A stretch of 64,000 nucleotides of DNA, taken from Bacillus sp. SM2101. GTDB taxonomy: Bacteria > Bacillota > Bacilli > Bacillales > SM2101. Of the stretch, positions 27,045 to 37,090 are shown in pieces (the stretch's first letter is position 1; each line of letters opens with the position of its first letter). Made by a program: the position numbers and the translations under genes. Under the pieces are notes generated by a model. It saw only the letters and a program-made list of their open reading frames with translations, was not told where the DNA came from and did not search any database. Where the stretch lies: assembly GCF_018588585.1 (NCBI RefSeq), contig NZ_JAEUFG010000003.1, positions 1 through 64,000 on the forward strand. The letters run 5' to 3'.

Positions 27045-27255
27045 CTAATTGTTATTTTTCATCCTTTCAACACGTATAGCGATGTTCGTGGCACCCCTTC
27101 ACATTTTGGCTGTTCTCGTATGGATTGTTGTTTTTTGCACTAAAAAACTTACTTATACATAGTCATTTATTCTTCTAAAAACGATGACTATAGCGTAAAA
27201 CGACGTCTTTCGACTAGTTTAGGAACTATAACAACAAAGCTTACGAAAAGAGCCT
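27045..27255 (+). repeat. Dispersed intergenic repeat, composite copy
   Basis: A left-half copy (TTGTTATTTTTCATCC...CACGTATAGCGATGTTCGTGGCA, 27049-27095) is followed by a second, more complete copy (ATTGTTGTTTTTTGCAC... to ACAACAAAGCTTACGAAAAGAGCCT, 27124-27255). Two partial elements thus lie in tandem in the csaB-amidase gap, which holds no gene. Confidence 0.7.
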
Positions 27256-27257
27256 AA

Positions 27258-27285
27258 AGAAAACAACGAGCTAAACAGCTCGTTG
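27258..27285 (-). terminator. Terminator of the SLH amidase gene
   Basis: CAACGAGCT (27264-27272) pairs with AGCTCGTTG (27277-27285), followed on the minus strand by TTTTCTTT. It is directly downstream of the amidase stop at 27297. Confidence 0.85.
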
Positions 27286-27296
27286 CTATGTTGGTG

Positions 27297-29126
27297 TTAA
27301 AATAATTGATAATATAACTGAATTCCTGAAACAATTCCATCTGCATACTTCACTAAAACATTATCATCAAGTAGCAATTCAGCATCTACTTCGTTTGAGA
27401 GAAAACCCAGCTCAACGAGAACGCTTGGGATATCATTATGCTTAACTACATACAATTCATTGTCCTTAATACCACGATCAGCCGATCCAACTATTTTCAC
27501 AATTTCAGATTGTATAGCACTAGCTAATAGCTTGCTTTCCGCTCCATTTTCATTCGTAGAAGTATTATAGTAAGTTTCAGTACCATTCGCATCGTTATTG
27601 GACGCCGAATTCGTGTGAATACTAACAAATATATCTGCATAATTTTCTTTCGCTATATCAACGCGATCCTGAAGCTCTAGCTTCGTATCATCATCTCTCG
27701 TCATAACGACGTGAGCCCCTAATTCGGTAAGTCTTTGCTCAACTAATTTAGCAACTTTAAGATTTATATTTTTTTCTTGTTCATCATAGCCAGACGTTCC
27801 TGGATCTTTCCCACCGTGTCCAGCATCAATGACGATAATGCGATTTTCGATCATGTTACCTTTATCAGTTGATAACAGCTTCAAATATGTTTTGTGTACA
27901 TATCCAGTTTCATTGTTAAATTGAATATGTGCCCAATTGCCATTTAAGTCCATTACATCAACGATTTCTCCATTCAACAGCTTGCCAACCACTTCACTTT
28001 CTGTTGATGGCGACTGACGAACATTTAATGTGGTCTCAACAGTAACGACACCTTTTAACTCTCCAGTTTCACTATCAGGGTCTGGAGCTGGCTCTGGCTC
28101 TGGTTTTGGGACTGTCATTCGAAAGTTTTCATTTAATGTTCTAGATAAGAACACCGAAAACTCAGCTCTTGACACAGCTTTCTCCGGTTTAAATTGATTA
28201 TTACTTCCGTTTGAAATCCCTTGATAATACAATGCCGATATGTAATTAGATGCCCAATAATTAGCGTCTACGTCCGTAAATACTGCATCGATTTGTTGCT
28301 GCGCTTGTGTTTGCTGTAGAGAAAAAGCCTCTGTAATAATCTTACTCATCTGTGACCTTTTCAACGTGTCATTTGGTTGATATTTATCACCGTATCCTGA
28401 AATAACACCAAGCTGCACAGCCTTTTCGATATACCCTGATGCCCAATGATTCGTTGGTACATCAGTAAAGGTTGCATCTACTACCTCAAGCTGGCTTTCT
28501 CCTAACGCTTCAATAATCATTTTAGCTGCCTGTGCCCGGGTTACGTTGTTTTCTGGCAAAAATTGCTTGTCATCGTTTTCTAAAGTATAGCCTGAGATAA
28601 TCTCTAATGATACTAAGTAATGAATGTTTGGCATAGCCCAATAGTCATTATTAATATCGATAAACACTTGATCTTGATCAATGAAATCTTCAAAAGTTGG
28701 CTGGTCAGTGTCATCGGACTGATCATTGTTTTCTTCATCAGAAGGTTCCCCTTCATTTTCTGGATCGTCCGTTGGATCATCCTCAGTGGCTACTTCATCT
28801 GCATCCTCATCATCACTATTTCCTTCCGGTTCTTCCTCATCAGAACCTTCTGGATTTTCTTCATCATTTGCTGCTGTTTCCTCGTCAGATTCTTCATTAT
28901 TCTCTGCGTCCTCATCGGATTCTTCATCCTTTTCTTGCTCTTCCTCATCAACAGGATCGTCCGTTTCTTCTCCCCCTTCGTCCTCTGGTGGATCTTCAGG
29001 ATCAACCTGTGTCATAGGCTCTGTGTTTTGAGTCGCACGAAGATCGGACTCTGCATTGACTTGAGCACCGAGGAAAAATGTAGAGAAGCAAAGCATTAAA
29101 ATCCATAAAGATAGTTTTTTCCCCAC
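27297..29126 (-). CDS. SLH-anchored N-acetylmuramoyl-L-alanine amidase (Amidase_3)
   Basis: Zinc amidase cleaving the MurNAc-L-Ala bond of peptidoglycan at the cell surface. The 609 aa layout is: signal peptide 1-25; an extremely Asp/Glu-rich linker (~38-150); three SLH domains (~155-335); a Pro/Glu spacer (PKPEPEPAPDPDSE); an SH3_3 domain (~362-420, TTLNVRQSPSTESEVVGKL); then Amidase_3 (~428-609). Catalytic marks are IVIDAGHGGKDPG, the Glu in DEQEKNINL, SIHTNS and SVLVELGFLSN. The start is GTG behind AAAGGGTG. Central SLH domains should fix the enzyme to pyruvylated SCWP. The acidic linker would be extended and cation-binding. It is upstream of csaB but separated by a terminator. Confidence 0.94.
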   Translation of the reverse strand: MGKKLSLWILMLCFSTFFLGAQVNAESDLRATQNTEPMTQVDPEDPPEDEGGEETDDPVDEEEQEKDEESDEDAENNEESDEETAANDEENPEGSDEEEPEGNSDDEDADEVATEDDPTDDPENEGEPSDEENNDQSDDTDQPTFEDFIDQDQVFIDINNDYWAMPNIHYLVSLEIISGYTLENDDKQFLPENNVTRAQAAKMIIEALGESQLEVVDATFTDVPTNHWASGYIEKAVQLGVISGYGDKYQPNDTLKRSQMSKIITEAFSLQQTQAQQQIDAVFTDVDANYWASNYISALYYQGISNGSNNQFKPEKAVSRAEFSVFLSRTLNENFRMTVPKPEPEPAPDPDSETGELKGVVTVETTLNVRQSPSTESEVVGKLLNGEIVDVMDLNGNWAHIQFNNETGYVHKTYLKLLSTDKGNMIENRIIVIDAGHGGKDPGTSGYDEQEKNINLKVAKLVEQRLTELGAHVVMTRDDDTKLELQDRVDIAKENYADIFVSIHTNSASNNDANGTETYYNTSTNENGAESKLLASAIQSEIVKIVGSADRGIKDNELYVVKHNDIPSVLVELGFLSNEVDAELLLDDNVLVKYADGIVSGIQLYYQLF

Positions 29127-29382
29127 GAGTTACACCCTTTCTATAGCAAACAGCTATACAAATAAAGCTAGCGTCTGCTATGTTTTTATATGGACATTGT
29201 AAATATGTAAAAAAGACGTAGAAGAAAGGTAAACGCTTGTCCTCAATCGTTGTTCCACGCCTTGTTAAATAGTTGAAGAGGGTTCCTCACACGCTCTATC
29301 GAATACATCAATGTTCACGCGTTGCTCATAAGAACCCTCTTTGAAAAACCCTTTGCGAGAACTTCCTCCCGCGTAAGTAGAT

Positions 29383-32151
29383 TTACTTTGTTAAAATACG
29401 GTATAAAAATGCACTGAATTGTGCACGAGTGACGTAATTATTGGGCTTGAAAGTTTGATCTTCATACCCTGTCGTCACACCATTTGCTGCTAATGCAGAA
29501 ATTTCTTTATACGCCCAATGATCAGCAGGGACATCCTTAAAGTCAGCTGCTGCTTGTCCAGCTAAATCATATGCACGCTGTAATATTGCCGCCATTTGGC
29601 CACGAGTCAAAGTCCCCTCTGGATCAAATGTGCCATCTTCTTTCCCTTTAACAATCCCTGCATTTGCTACTGCTGCAATCGTTTTATAATATTGATGATC
29701 TGTTGATACATCCTTAAAGTTAGGATTAGTTATGTTACTTGTGTCAAGGTTCAGTGCTCTATCTAGCAGCACTGCGGCATGAGCACGAGTTAGGTTGTTA
29801 TACGGTAAGAAATTTCCATCAGGGTAGCCGTTAATAATCCCTTTGCTTGCTAAATATTCGATCTCAGTTTTCGCCCAATTATCTTCTGGAACATCTGAAA
29901 ATAATTGTTCATTATACGATGCACTGTAAACAGCTTGTAGCTTGTCAAAATAAATTTCACCACTGTCTTGCTTATCTTCCACAGCTTCGGCTAGATAAAC
30001 TTTACTCACCTCAATTGGTGCTTGAACATCTTGTGGAATATCAGCTTCAACGTATTTCCAGCCTGTCCAAGTTAAGCCACCTTCGGTAGTGAAATCAATC
30101 GTATGGGTCTTGCCCGCGCTATCAATAATTTTTCCACGTAACCAATGACTCTTTCCATCACCGTAAACCCAAAGACCAAGCTTTAATGGTTTACTTGCTA
30201 CTTTGATCGGTTGTTTCGCAGTTACATAAGCAGCTGCTACTCCCTCCTCACCAACTGAAAAATCATAGCTTAGTTTTAGAGATGCAGAACCTTCTTGACG
30301 TGGTTCTGATTCACTGCTCTTTGCAATTGAGGCAGATGCTCGAGCCGTTTCAGCAGTCCATTTTGAAACATCGTCAAAGCTATCAAGGCTTAACGGCTTA
30401 TTGTTCACAGTTACTGGTACGGATACTGACGTTTTTCCTAACGTTGCAGTTATCTTTCCAGATCCTTCAGCCTCTGCTGCAGTAAACAATCCGCTGTTTG
30501 AAATCGTCCCTATTGCTTCTGTTACAGACCAAGAAACTAAACTGCTATCATAAATGAGCTTGTCATTATTTGAATCCAATGCTTGTAAATTCAATTGCTC
30601 AGTTTGACCTGAAGCTACGACTAATGAATCAGGTGAAACTGTTAATTTATCAATCGTATCTACTACAGTGATTGGAAGTTCTTTCACAGCACCTTCATAC
30701 GTAGCGATAATTTTTCCTGTACCACTGTTCTCTGCTATAAACTTCATGCCTTCAAACTTTCCGAGATTATTAGTTACCTGCAATGAAAGTTTAGAAGAAT
30801 CAAAGGATAATGGATTATAATATTTGTCCATTACAAAGTCATAAACTACTTCGACTGATGCACCTTCAACAATTTTCCCTTGCTCCTTCATATGGAGTTC
30901 TAAAAATTTCGGTGTGTCATTCGGTGCTGAGCTTACAACGTGAAGAGAAGTTGAAACTGCCCGTTCTCTGCCATCCGAAGGTTTATTTGCTACTGATGCA
31001 TATTGATCACCATGCTCACGAACGACCATCGTCGTTGATCCACCACCATCAAGGTTGATGGCACGATCTGCACCAAGACTCGCAACATACTCTGCGAATT
31101 CTTTAAGATTCATTCCTGTACTATAGCCAGATTGTCTACCATCAACAGTAACAAAAAACACTCGGTTTTTACTACTATCAATGGCAACAGCTGAACGGGG
31201 TGCCTTTTCTTTTGCACGGGAGCTGTTTTCATCAATTGTTAAGTACGGCTTGCCGTCCTTCACTAGCATAGGTCCAGACGTTAACATATACTTTGAGTCC
31301 TGCCACTTCGAATCAATATTTAAAGAGACTTGAAGCTGGTCCCCTACTTTTACATGTTTAAGTTGTTCATTCCACTTCCCTGTCATAGAAAGAACAAAGC
31401 CATTTTTCGGAATAGGAGTATTTGCATTATCCCCATAGTTACGGATGGATTGAACTGTACCATTGTAAACATCACCAAAGCTTGGTAACCCTTCTAATGC
31501 TTGGTCTGTAGTAACAATGAATTCCGTTCCATATTCATTCGTATCTGTGTATCCATTAGAATGACTTGGCGTATAGATAATCATCTCATCATAGCCACGA
31601 CCACGATTGATGCCGTCTGCTTGATATGTAGTTCCGTTATGTTCAAGAGCTATATTTACATTATAATGATCAATTTCTGCTTGCCCATTGCTTAAAATCC
31701 CAAATGCAATGGCTTCATTTACATATTGATCTCTACCAGAGGCAATCATGCCACCATTATAAATTTGATTGTCCTTAGCAATCATGTATACAGGTAAACC
31801 ATTACTAGTATGATAGAACGAACCATTTATCGCCCCGACTACATGATGCTCTGCACTACTATTTGCTTTTGCACTACTTGAAACAGTAGTTAATTTATTT
31901 AGAGGGGATGGAATTCCTACTTCAATTGATGTGAATGGGTCATTCAATTGAATATCTAATACATTAGCAACCTGTGTAGTAGATGATGATTGAAGTTTCG
32001 TATTTTTATATGTGACACCAGGTGAAACTTGAAACTGGTCTAATAGATCTTGTGAGTAGCTTTCAGCACGTACACTTTCTGTAATCATGCTAAAACTAAG
32101 CATTTGTATAATTAATACTAACGACGTAATTAATGAAACTATTTTTTTCAT
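29383..32151 (-). CDS. SLH-anchored phosphodiester glycosidase (NAGPA domain)
   Basis: A 922 aa exported protein. The signal peptide (~1-31) is followed by a NAGPA/phosphodiester glycosidase domain (~85-390) with GAINGSFYHTSNGLPVYMIAKD, PRSAVAIDSSKNRVFFVTVDGRQSGYSTGMNLKEFAEYV and the signature GADRAINLDGGGSTTMVV. Next come a beta-rich region, a BIG2-like domain (~510-595), a jelly-roll carbohydrate-binding-like module (~600-740) and three C-terminal SLH domains (~750-920). The family hydrolyses sugar-1-phosphodiesters, so a teichoic-acid or SCWP linkage is a plausible target; the substrate is not proven. The ATG at 32151 is behind AAGGGGAG; an upstream in-frame start lacks a site. It is a single-gene unit next to the amidase. 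Confidence 0.9.
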   Translation of the reverse strand: MKKIVSLITSLVLIIQMLSFSMITESVRAESYSQDLLDQFQVSPGVTYKNTKLQSSSTTQVANVLDIQLNDPFTSIEVGIPSPLNKLTTVSSSAKANSSAEHHVVGAINGSFYHTSNGLPVYMIAKDNQIYNGGMIASGRDQYVNEAIAFGILSNGQAEIDHYNVNIALEHNGTTYQADGINRGRGYDEMIIYTPSHSNGYTDTNEYGTEFIVTTDQALEGLPSFGDVYNGTVQSIRNYGDNANTPIPKNGFVLSMTGKWNEQLKHVKVGDQLQVSLNIDSKWQDSKYMLTSGPMLVKDGKPYLTIDENSSRAKEKAPRSAVAIDSSKNRVFFVTVDGRQSGYSTGMNLKEFAEYVASLGADRAINLDGGGSTTMVVREHGDQYASVANKPSDGRERAVSTSLHVVSSAPNDTPKFLELHMKEQGKIVEGASVEVVYDFVMDKYYNPLSFDSSKLSLQVTNNLGKFEGMKFIAENSGTGKIIATYEGAVKELPITVVDTIDKLTVSPDSLVVASGQTEQLNLQALDSNNDKLIYDSSLVSWSVTEAIGTISNSGLFTAAEAEGSGKITATLGKTSVSVPVTVNNKPLSLDSFDDVSKWTAETARASASIAKSSESEPRQEGSASLKLSYDFSVGEEGVAAAYVTAKQPIKVASKPLKLGLWVYGDGKSHWLRGKIIDSAGKTHTIDFTTEGGLTWTGWKYVEADIPQDVQAPIEVSKVYLAEAVEDKQDSGEIYFDKLQAVYSASYNEQLFSDVPEDNWAKTEIEYLASKGIINGYPDGNFLPYNNLTRAHAAVLLDRALNLDTSNITNPNFKDVSTDHQYYKTIAAVANAGIVKGKEDGTFDPEGTLTRGQMAAILQRAYDLAGQAAADFKDVPADHWAYKEISALAANGVTTGYEDQTFKPNNYVTRAQFSAFLYRILTK

Positions 32152-32590
32152 GCTGTCTCCCCTTACACTCCTTTCAAAGCTATTAATCTTGTTCACCACC
32201 TTACATATTTTAGCAGATAATGTCGAGATACGCTACCTATCTATTGCACTATTTTCGACAACTTGTAGTCAGTCCTCATAAAATTATAATGAAAGATGCT
32301 AGAATAATAGTAACAAAATAGTTACATTTACCAACAACATCATTCTTATAGCTTAGTAAGATCGTCACAAAATACCATATAAATCGACAAGGACTGTTTT
32401 AACTTAATTAAAAATGCAGCTCTATTAAACAATTAATTTTACACTAGTTAGTAACCACCATATATTCTTTTGTGACAAAGTATTACACGAAATTACAACA
32501 TCTCCTCAACATATATTCGGAGAAGAATAAATCAATATGAGGGTACAAATACGTTTTATGACGTTCTTTTTAGGAATGGCTGTTTGCGCA

Positions 32591-32710
32591 ATGGTTGTTG
32601 CTTTGCGTTCTAATATATAAGCACGTATAAACCAGCATCTTTTATACGTTTACAATGATGAGGTTTTATAAAAACTGTATATTTCAACAAGGTTTATGAA
32701 GAGAGCCGTA
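32591..32710 (+). repeat. Dispersed intergenic repeat, shortened copy
   Basis: ATGGTTGTTGCTTTGCGTTCTAATATATAAGCACGTATAAACCAGCATCTTTTATAC runs to CAACAAGGTTTATGAAGAGAGCC. Both ends are recognisable, but the middle is shorter than in the full copies. The rest of the 32152-32857 gap is AT-rich with no supported gene. Confidence 0.7.
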
Positions 32711-32807
32711 GGAATAAATGAGACGATGATACTGTTGACTACATGATCGTACGTTCATTATGAGCACCTCTCGTTACAGTCGTTCGTGAGAAAAACGCCT
32801 TACACAA

Positions 32808-32839
32808 TATAAAAAACCTATCGCAAAATGCGATAGGTT
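32808..32839 (-). terminator. Terminator of the O-antigen ligase-like gene
   Basis: AACCTATCGCA pairs with TGCGATAGGTT over a short A-rich loop, followed on the minus strand by TTTTTTAT. Confidence 0.9.
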
Positions 32840-32857
32840 ATCGTTTAAGTATACTGT

Positions 32858-34306
32858 TTAATCTTGTAGCACTAATTTGTGTTTTGCAGCGTATGCACCT
32901 AGAATCATAAAGAAATATAAGGTGTAAATCTTAGTTTCCCAAATATTGTATAGCAACCCACTTGCACATGTTGCCATCCAAAATGCAATCATCACATTCG
33001 AAAATAAATCTTCTTTTCTTCTTTTCCAAAAGAGAACTAGCATTCCTAGAAGGAACACAGCAAACAATATAACGCCCGCAGCTCCTGTTTCAGCTATGAC
33101 CTGAATATATTGATTATCGGTATAAAAATTTTGGAAATAATACTTATTTTCGCTACCTTCACCATATCCGTCCGAGTAAATATTATATTTTTCATATATT
33201 GGTGATGAAAACGATAATGTAGCCGAATCACCAAATGTTGCAAAGCCTGATCCCATCATTGGATAGTCCTTGAAAACTTCAAAACCTTTTTCAATAAAAT
33301 AAATTCTTCCAGTCTCTGCAGTTAGTATTTGCGTCTCATCATCAACTGTATGCTGGATCCTATTAATGAAGCCACCCTTACCATAATCTTGGTCATTAAT
33401 ATATTGTACTAGCGCAACCCCACCGTTCGTAGGAAAGTATACGAGCAGTATACCAAGAATTAGCGTGACAACATAGGGCTTGACTGGCTTCCAATACCTT
33501 GTTAAAGCTAAAAATACTATCCAACCTATAAATACAGAAATGAGCGTTCCTCTAGATAATGTCAGTAGCATCGTTCCGTTAAATAATGTTAACGCAACAT
33601 ATAGGAAACGCTTCGTTTGTCCCTCTGCCTGATGTAACAGGTATAAACTTAAGACGATGGCTACACCAAGATACATACCTAGTGTATTGGGGTTACCAGG
33701 CATTCCATAAATACGAGCAAAGTTAGTTTCTGAAATAATTCTTTCAACCCAAGCTTGGGGCAATAGCCATGTTCTCAACGAAAGCTTCTCAATAATTCCA
33801 TGTACACTAATTAGCATAGCGACAAAAACTGTTACCCAAGCAAACTTTGTGATGTCTTGCTTATCAATTTTCATTCTAGATATTATGTAGTAGAGTAAAT
33901 ACATAATTATAAAAGTGCGAAGCTGAAATACAATCGCTACGATGGATACGCCTGTCATATAGGCAGAAACAGCACCTACAAGGCAAAATAAAAAGAATGC
34001 CCATTCAAAAACTTTAAAGCGAAAAATCGAACGTATATCATGTCTCAACTGATATACTGTTATTAAAAAAAGTAAAATTGTGATGATGTCCCCAATATAC
34101 TTCAGTCCAGGATTTGCTTCTGCATACAATGGCCTGATTGGAACATATAGCAAGAGTAACAAGAGTGCATTTTTCGGATTCACTATAGTATATACTGCAA
34201 AAATTGCCGTAATCGAAATTAGAGCTAATTTAGGTGTTAACGTTAATGACAAAGTTAGGATTAAAAAACCTATTAATAGAAATCGATACGATTTAATGTT
34301 CTCCAT
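32858..34306 (-). CDS. O-antigen ligase/polymerase family protein (Wzy_C)
   Basis: A 482 aa polytopic membrane protein with about 11-12 predicted TM helices. The large extracytoplasmic loop near residues 290-390 contains the family's conserved PMMGSGFATFGDS segment. The Wzy_C/WaaL core starts near PGNPNTLGMYLGVAIVLSLYLL and FNGTMLLTLSRGTLISVFIG (~205-265). Such proteins polymerise lipid-linked repeats or ligate glycans. In this setting polymerisation of the SCWP or a teichuronic-type polymer is the best guess. It is monocistronic with its own terminator; the upstream 34307-34553 gap shows no gene. Substrate unknown. Confidence 0.88.
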   Translation of the reverse strand: MENIKSYRFLLIGFLILTLSLTLTPKLALISITAIFAVYTIVNPKNALLLLLLYVPIRPLYAEANPGLKYIGDIITILLFLITVYQLRHDIRSIFRFKVFEWAFFLFCLVGAVSAYMTGVSIVAIVFQLRTFIIMYLLYYIISRMKIDKQDITKFAWVTVFVAMLISVHGIIEKLSLRTWLLPQAWVERIISETNFARIYGMPGNPNTLGMYLGVAIVLSLYLLHQAEGQTKRFLYVALTLFNGTMLLTLSRGTLISVFIGWIVFLALTRYWKPVKPYVVTLILGILLVYFPTNGGVALVQYINDQDYGKGGFINRIQHTVDDETQILTAETGRIYFIEKGFEVFKDYPMMGSGFATFGDSATLSFSSPIYEKYNIYSDGYGEGSENKYYFQNFYTDNQYIQVIAETGAAGVILFAVFLLGMLVLFWKRRKEDLFSNVMIAFWMATCASGLLYNIWETKIYTLYFFMILGAYAAKHKLVLQD

Positions 34307-34553
34307 AAATATAGACCCTCGCTATTTTTAATAGTTCATGTTATAAAATCATTTTAAAATCTATTGTTGGGCTGTACTATTTTGCACCTTCAGTTAAGCA
34401 AAAATGAATACATAAAAGGAATTTAAAACTCCTAATTGTTAGAGATAATGTATAACGAATTGATGTATACAAATATCAGACAGTTTCTATCATACTACAA
34501 ATTATAAGATTCGTCATATTAATATTTCCTTTATCCAAATAACTGGTAACATT

Positions 34554-36848
34554 CTATTTTTGAAGATGCTCATATGTCCTCATAAGCATGGCAACGAATT
34601 GTGCCCGCGTAATTTTCTCTTCAGGTCGAAAAATCGGTTGCTCACTAACAATTCCTATACTTGTTAAGTACTGCACTGCATTGTACGCATAATGGTCTTC
34701 CTCCAAATCGTTAAATTGATAGTGATTTGGTGAATTCATATGATCATTCTTCTGAAGAGCCCTATGCAAGATCACTGCGATTTGTCCTCTTGTCAATTCT
34801 TCTTCAGGGTAGAAGCTTCCATTACTATAACCTTTAATAATCCCTTTGTCTGCAGCAGAATAAATCGCTAAAGACCCAGACAATTCGATAGGAACGTCCT
34901 GAAATGTCATCTCTATGGAAGCTGGAAGCTCCCAATTAAACAAGCGCTCCAAAACCATCACACTATGACGGCGAGTAATTTCATTATTTCCCCGAAAAGT
35001 ACCATCGGCATATCCGTGAACAAAACCCAATTCTTGTGATTCGTATATGTAATCGTACGCCCAGAAATCATCCGCAACGTCGGAAAACTCGTGTCCTTCT
35101 TCTTCACTGTTTGGCATAAGCACCTTAATTTGGTCTGTCGCATGAACTCGTTGTTCACTCATAGCTACTACGGATAAAGTAAGGTCACTTTGGAATGCAT
35201 CAATATTACTAAAATCTATAAACAGCCTATTGGATTCAGCTTTTTCAGATGAATACAACTGCCCATCAACAAATATATGGATATCAGACCCTATCAATCC
35301 GTTAGATAAGCCTAGTATGTTCATCTCATCCTCAATTAAGGTCTGTCCATCTTTTAAGGTGAGCCATTCAATCACTTCGGTAGTTTCTTCCTGAACTGCC
35401 TTTGTAAGCTGTAACAAGCCAGCTCCGGAATAAATGTCATAACCATCAATGTTTAAGTCCCTCGCAGTTGCTAGCAACTTTGATCTTATTTGTAATACGT
35501 CTAACTGATTATTATCAAGCTTCATATAGGCGACTGCTCCAGAGATGTATGGCACAGCCATCGATGTACCTGATAAAGTTTTATATGAATTATCTTTATA
35601 TGTACTTAAGATATCTGAGCCAGGTGCGCTAATGTCTACCTCCCAGCCATAATTTGCAATAGAAATAATCCTATTAAATGATGTTGTACCAGAAACAGTA
35701 ATGACTCCAGGATAAGAAGCGGGATAAATTTTGTCAGTTGTTGTTTTCCAATTACCTGCAGCTGCTACGACAACAATGTTCTGTTGAATTGCTTGCTCAA
35801 TTGCTTCGCGAAGCATTTTAGTTTCTCCTTTTCCTGCAAGGCTAAGGTTAATCAAATCAACATCTAATTGAACGGCATCATCCACCGCTACGCCTAGTTC
35901 ATAATCACTTCCGTTACCGTACTTGTCTAATACCTTTAACGGTAAGATATCAACAGGTGCATTTGCCAGTATACCTGTAACGCCTACTTCATTATCGGAG
36001 CATGCAGCTAAAATCCCTGTAACATGTGTGCCGTGCCCGTACTCGTCATCTACATATTCATCGTCACTAGTATAATTCTTTCCTAAGCTATATAATACAT
36101 TCCCGCAATAATCCTCGTGTTGTGATACACCTGAATCAATTACGGCAATTAACAAATGATTCACACCAATGATGTTGTTAATGACTGGCTTCTTCTTCCA
36201 AACCCCTTTTGTTTGGACCATTACCTTTATCGAGTCAAAGGCATCATCTCTTGGTATAAGCACATCTAGCGTTTGCAAATTACCTTCGTTCATTGCAATT
36301 CTTTCACCACTACTATTGAACACCTCGAGCTGCCATATATCTTCAACATGTTCAAGCTCAATGGAAAGTCTGGAAATAGTTTCACTACCAAGGACTATAG
36401 TAAACTCTGTTTGTTCCAACGATTGATTGTTGTAAGTTATCGTTCCTTCAGGCGTAATGATCTCATTTCCAATCATTAAATTATCTCTTGCAGTAGAGTA
36501 GTTAGCCATACTATCTTCTGCGTTCACTTTGTCCAATCCCCATTGGTCCACTACAAGTGGATCAGAGAGGCTAAGCTCTAGCGCTGCAGTTTTCGAATAA
36601 TTCTTTTCTACTAAACTTACAAACCCTTCTTGTTGAATTGTTTGTATTTCATACTCTGTAAACGACCCTTTTACTATTTGTTTTTCAATACTTATAACAC
36701 CTTGTCCATGACTCTCTAAGAATCTATCTAAATCTGCCTTTTTGTCGAAATATAACAGCCACTCATCAGCTTTTTCCTCGGCACTTGTATTAATAGTAGT
36801 AACAAATAAACATACACTTAAAATGAGTAAATGTAACAAAACTTTCAT
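34554..36848 (-). CDS. Subtilisin-like serine protease with C-terminal SLH domains
   Basis: Exported S8 peptidase, 764 aa. It has a signal peptide (1-24) and a short I9-like propeptide (~25-85). The catalytic domain is split: DQWGLDKVNA at ~101, an inserted beta-rich module (~115-225), then LLIAVIDSGVSQHEDY (catalytic Asp, ~235), DEYGHGTHVTGILAA (His, ~270), AAAGNW, and SGTSMAVPYISGAVAYM (Ser, ~435). A C-terminal beta module and three SLH domains (~590-762) follow. The ATG is behind AGGGAG. The inserted module resembles a P-domain/C2-like strand set and is unusual at this place. The protease should be displayed on pyruvylated SCWP. Confidence 0.93.
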   Translation of the reverse strand: MKVLLHLLILSVCLFVTTINTSAEEKADEWLLYFDKKADLDRFLESHGQGVISIEKQIVKGSFTEYEIQTIQQEGFVSLVEKNYSKTAALELSLSDPLVVDQWGLDKVNAEDSMANYSTARDNLMIGNEIITPEGTITYNNQSLEQTEFTIVLGSETISRLSIELEHVEDIWQLEVFNSSGERIAMNEGNLQTLDVLIPRDDAFDSIKVMVQTKGVWKKKPVINNIIGVNHLLIAVIDSGVSQHEDYCGNVLYSLGKNYTSDDEYVDDEYGHGTHVTGILAACSDNEVGVTGILANAPVDILPLKVLDKYGNGSDYELGVAVDDAVQLDVDLINLSLAGKGETKMLREAIEQAIQQNIVVVAAAGNWKTTTDKIYPASYPGVITVSGTTSFNRIISIANYGWEVDISAPGSDILSTYKDNSYKTLSGTSMAVPYISGAVAYMKLDNNQLDVLQIRSKLLATARDLNIDGYDIYSGAGLLQLTKAVQEETTEVIEWLTLKDGQTLIEDEMNILGLSNGLIGSDIHIFVDGQLYSSEKAESNRLFIDFSNIDAFQSDLTLSVVAMSEQRVHATDQIKVLMPNSEEEGHEFSDVADDFWAYDYIYESQELGFVHGYADGTFRGNNEITRRHSVMVLERLFNWELPASIEMTFQDVPIELSGSLAIYSAADKGIIKGYSNGSFYPEEELTRGQIAVILHRALQKNDHMNSPNHYQFNDLEEDHYAYNAVQYLTSIGIVSEQPIFRPEEKITRAQFVAMLMRTYEHLQK

Positions 36849-37043
36849 AAAGAACTCCCTAATCTTTTATTTTCTATTATACCAACCTTTGTAGTTATTT
36901 GAATGAATAGTTTGTTAATCTACAATCAAAAAACGACATAAAGCACAAAATTATTTCCTAAGCAATTATTTTTATATTAATACGGACATAGTGTTTGGGT
37001 AACGTCAAAATAACAAAAATAGGGGACGTGTGGGGTTAACCGA

Positions 37044-37076
37044 AATAAAAAAAAGAGCTGCTAGTAAACTAGCAAC
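37044..37076 (-). terminator. Terminator of SLH 5'-nucleotidase gene
   Basis: TTGCTAGT pairs with ACTAGCAG over a two-base loop, followed on the minus strand by CTCTTTTTTTTATTT. Confidence 0.85.
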
Positions 37077-37090
37077 CCCTTAAAACAAAT

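Noticed and set aside
28620-29099. Long Ser-rich, His/Pro-rich and Ile/Phe-rich plus-strand frames
   Set aside because: They are opposite-strand translations of the GAA/GAT-rich acidic linker of the amidase; stop codons are rare there by composition.
29276-29342. AAGAGGGTTC / GAACCCTCTTT inverted repeat after the glycosidase gene
   Set aside because: The loop is about 45 bases and no T run follows on either strand; weak as a terminator.
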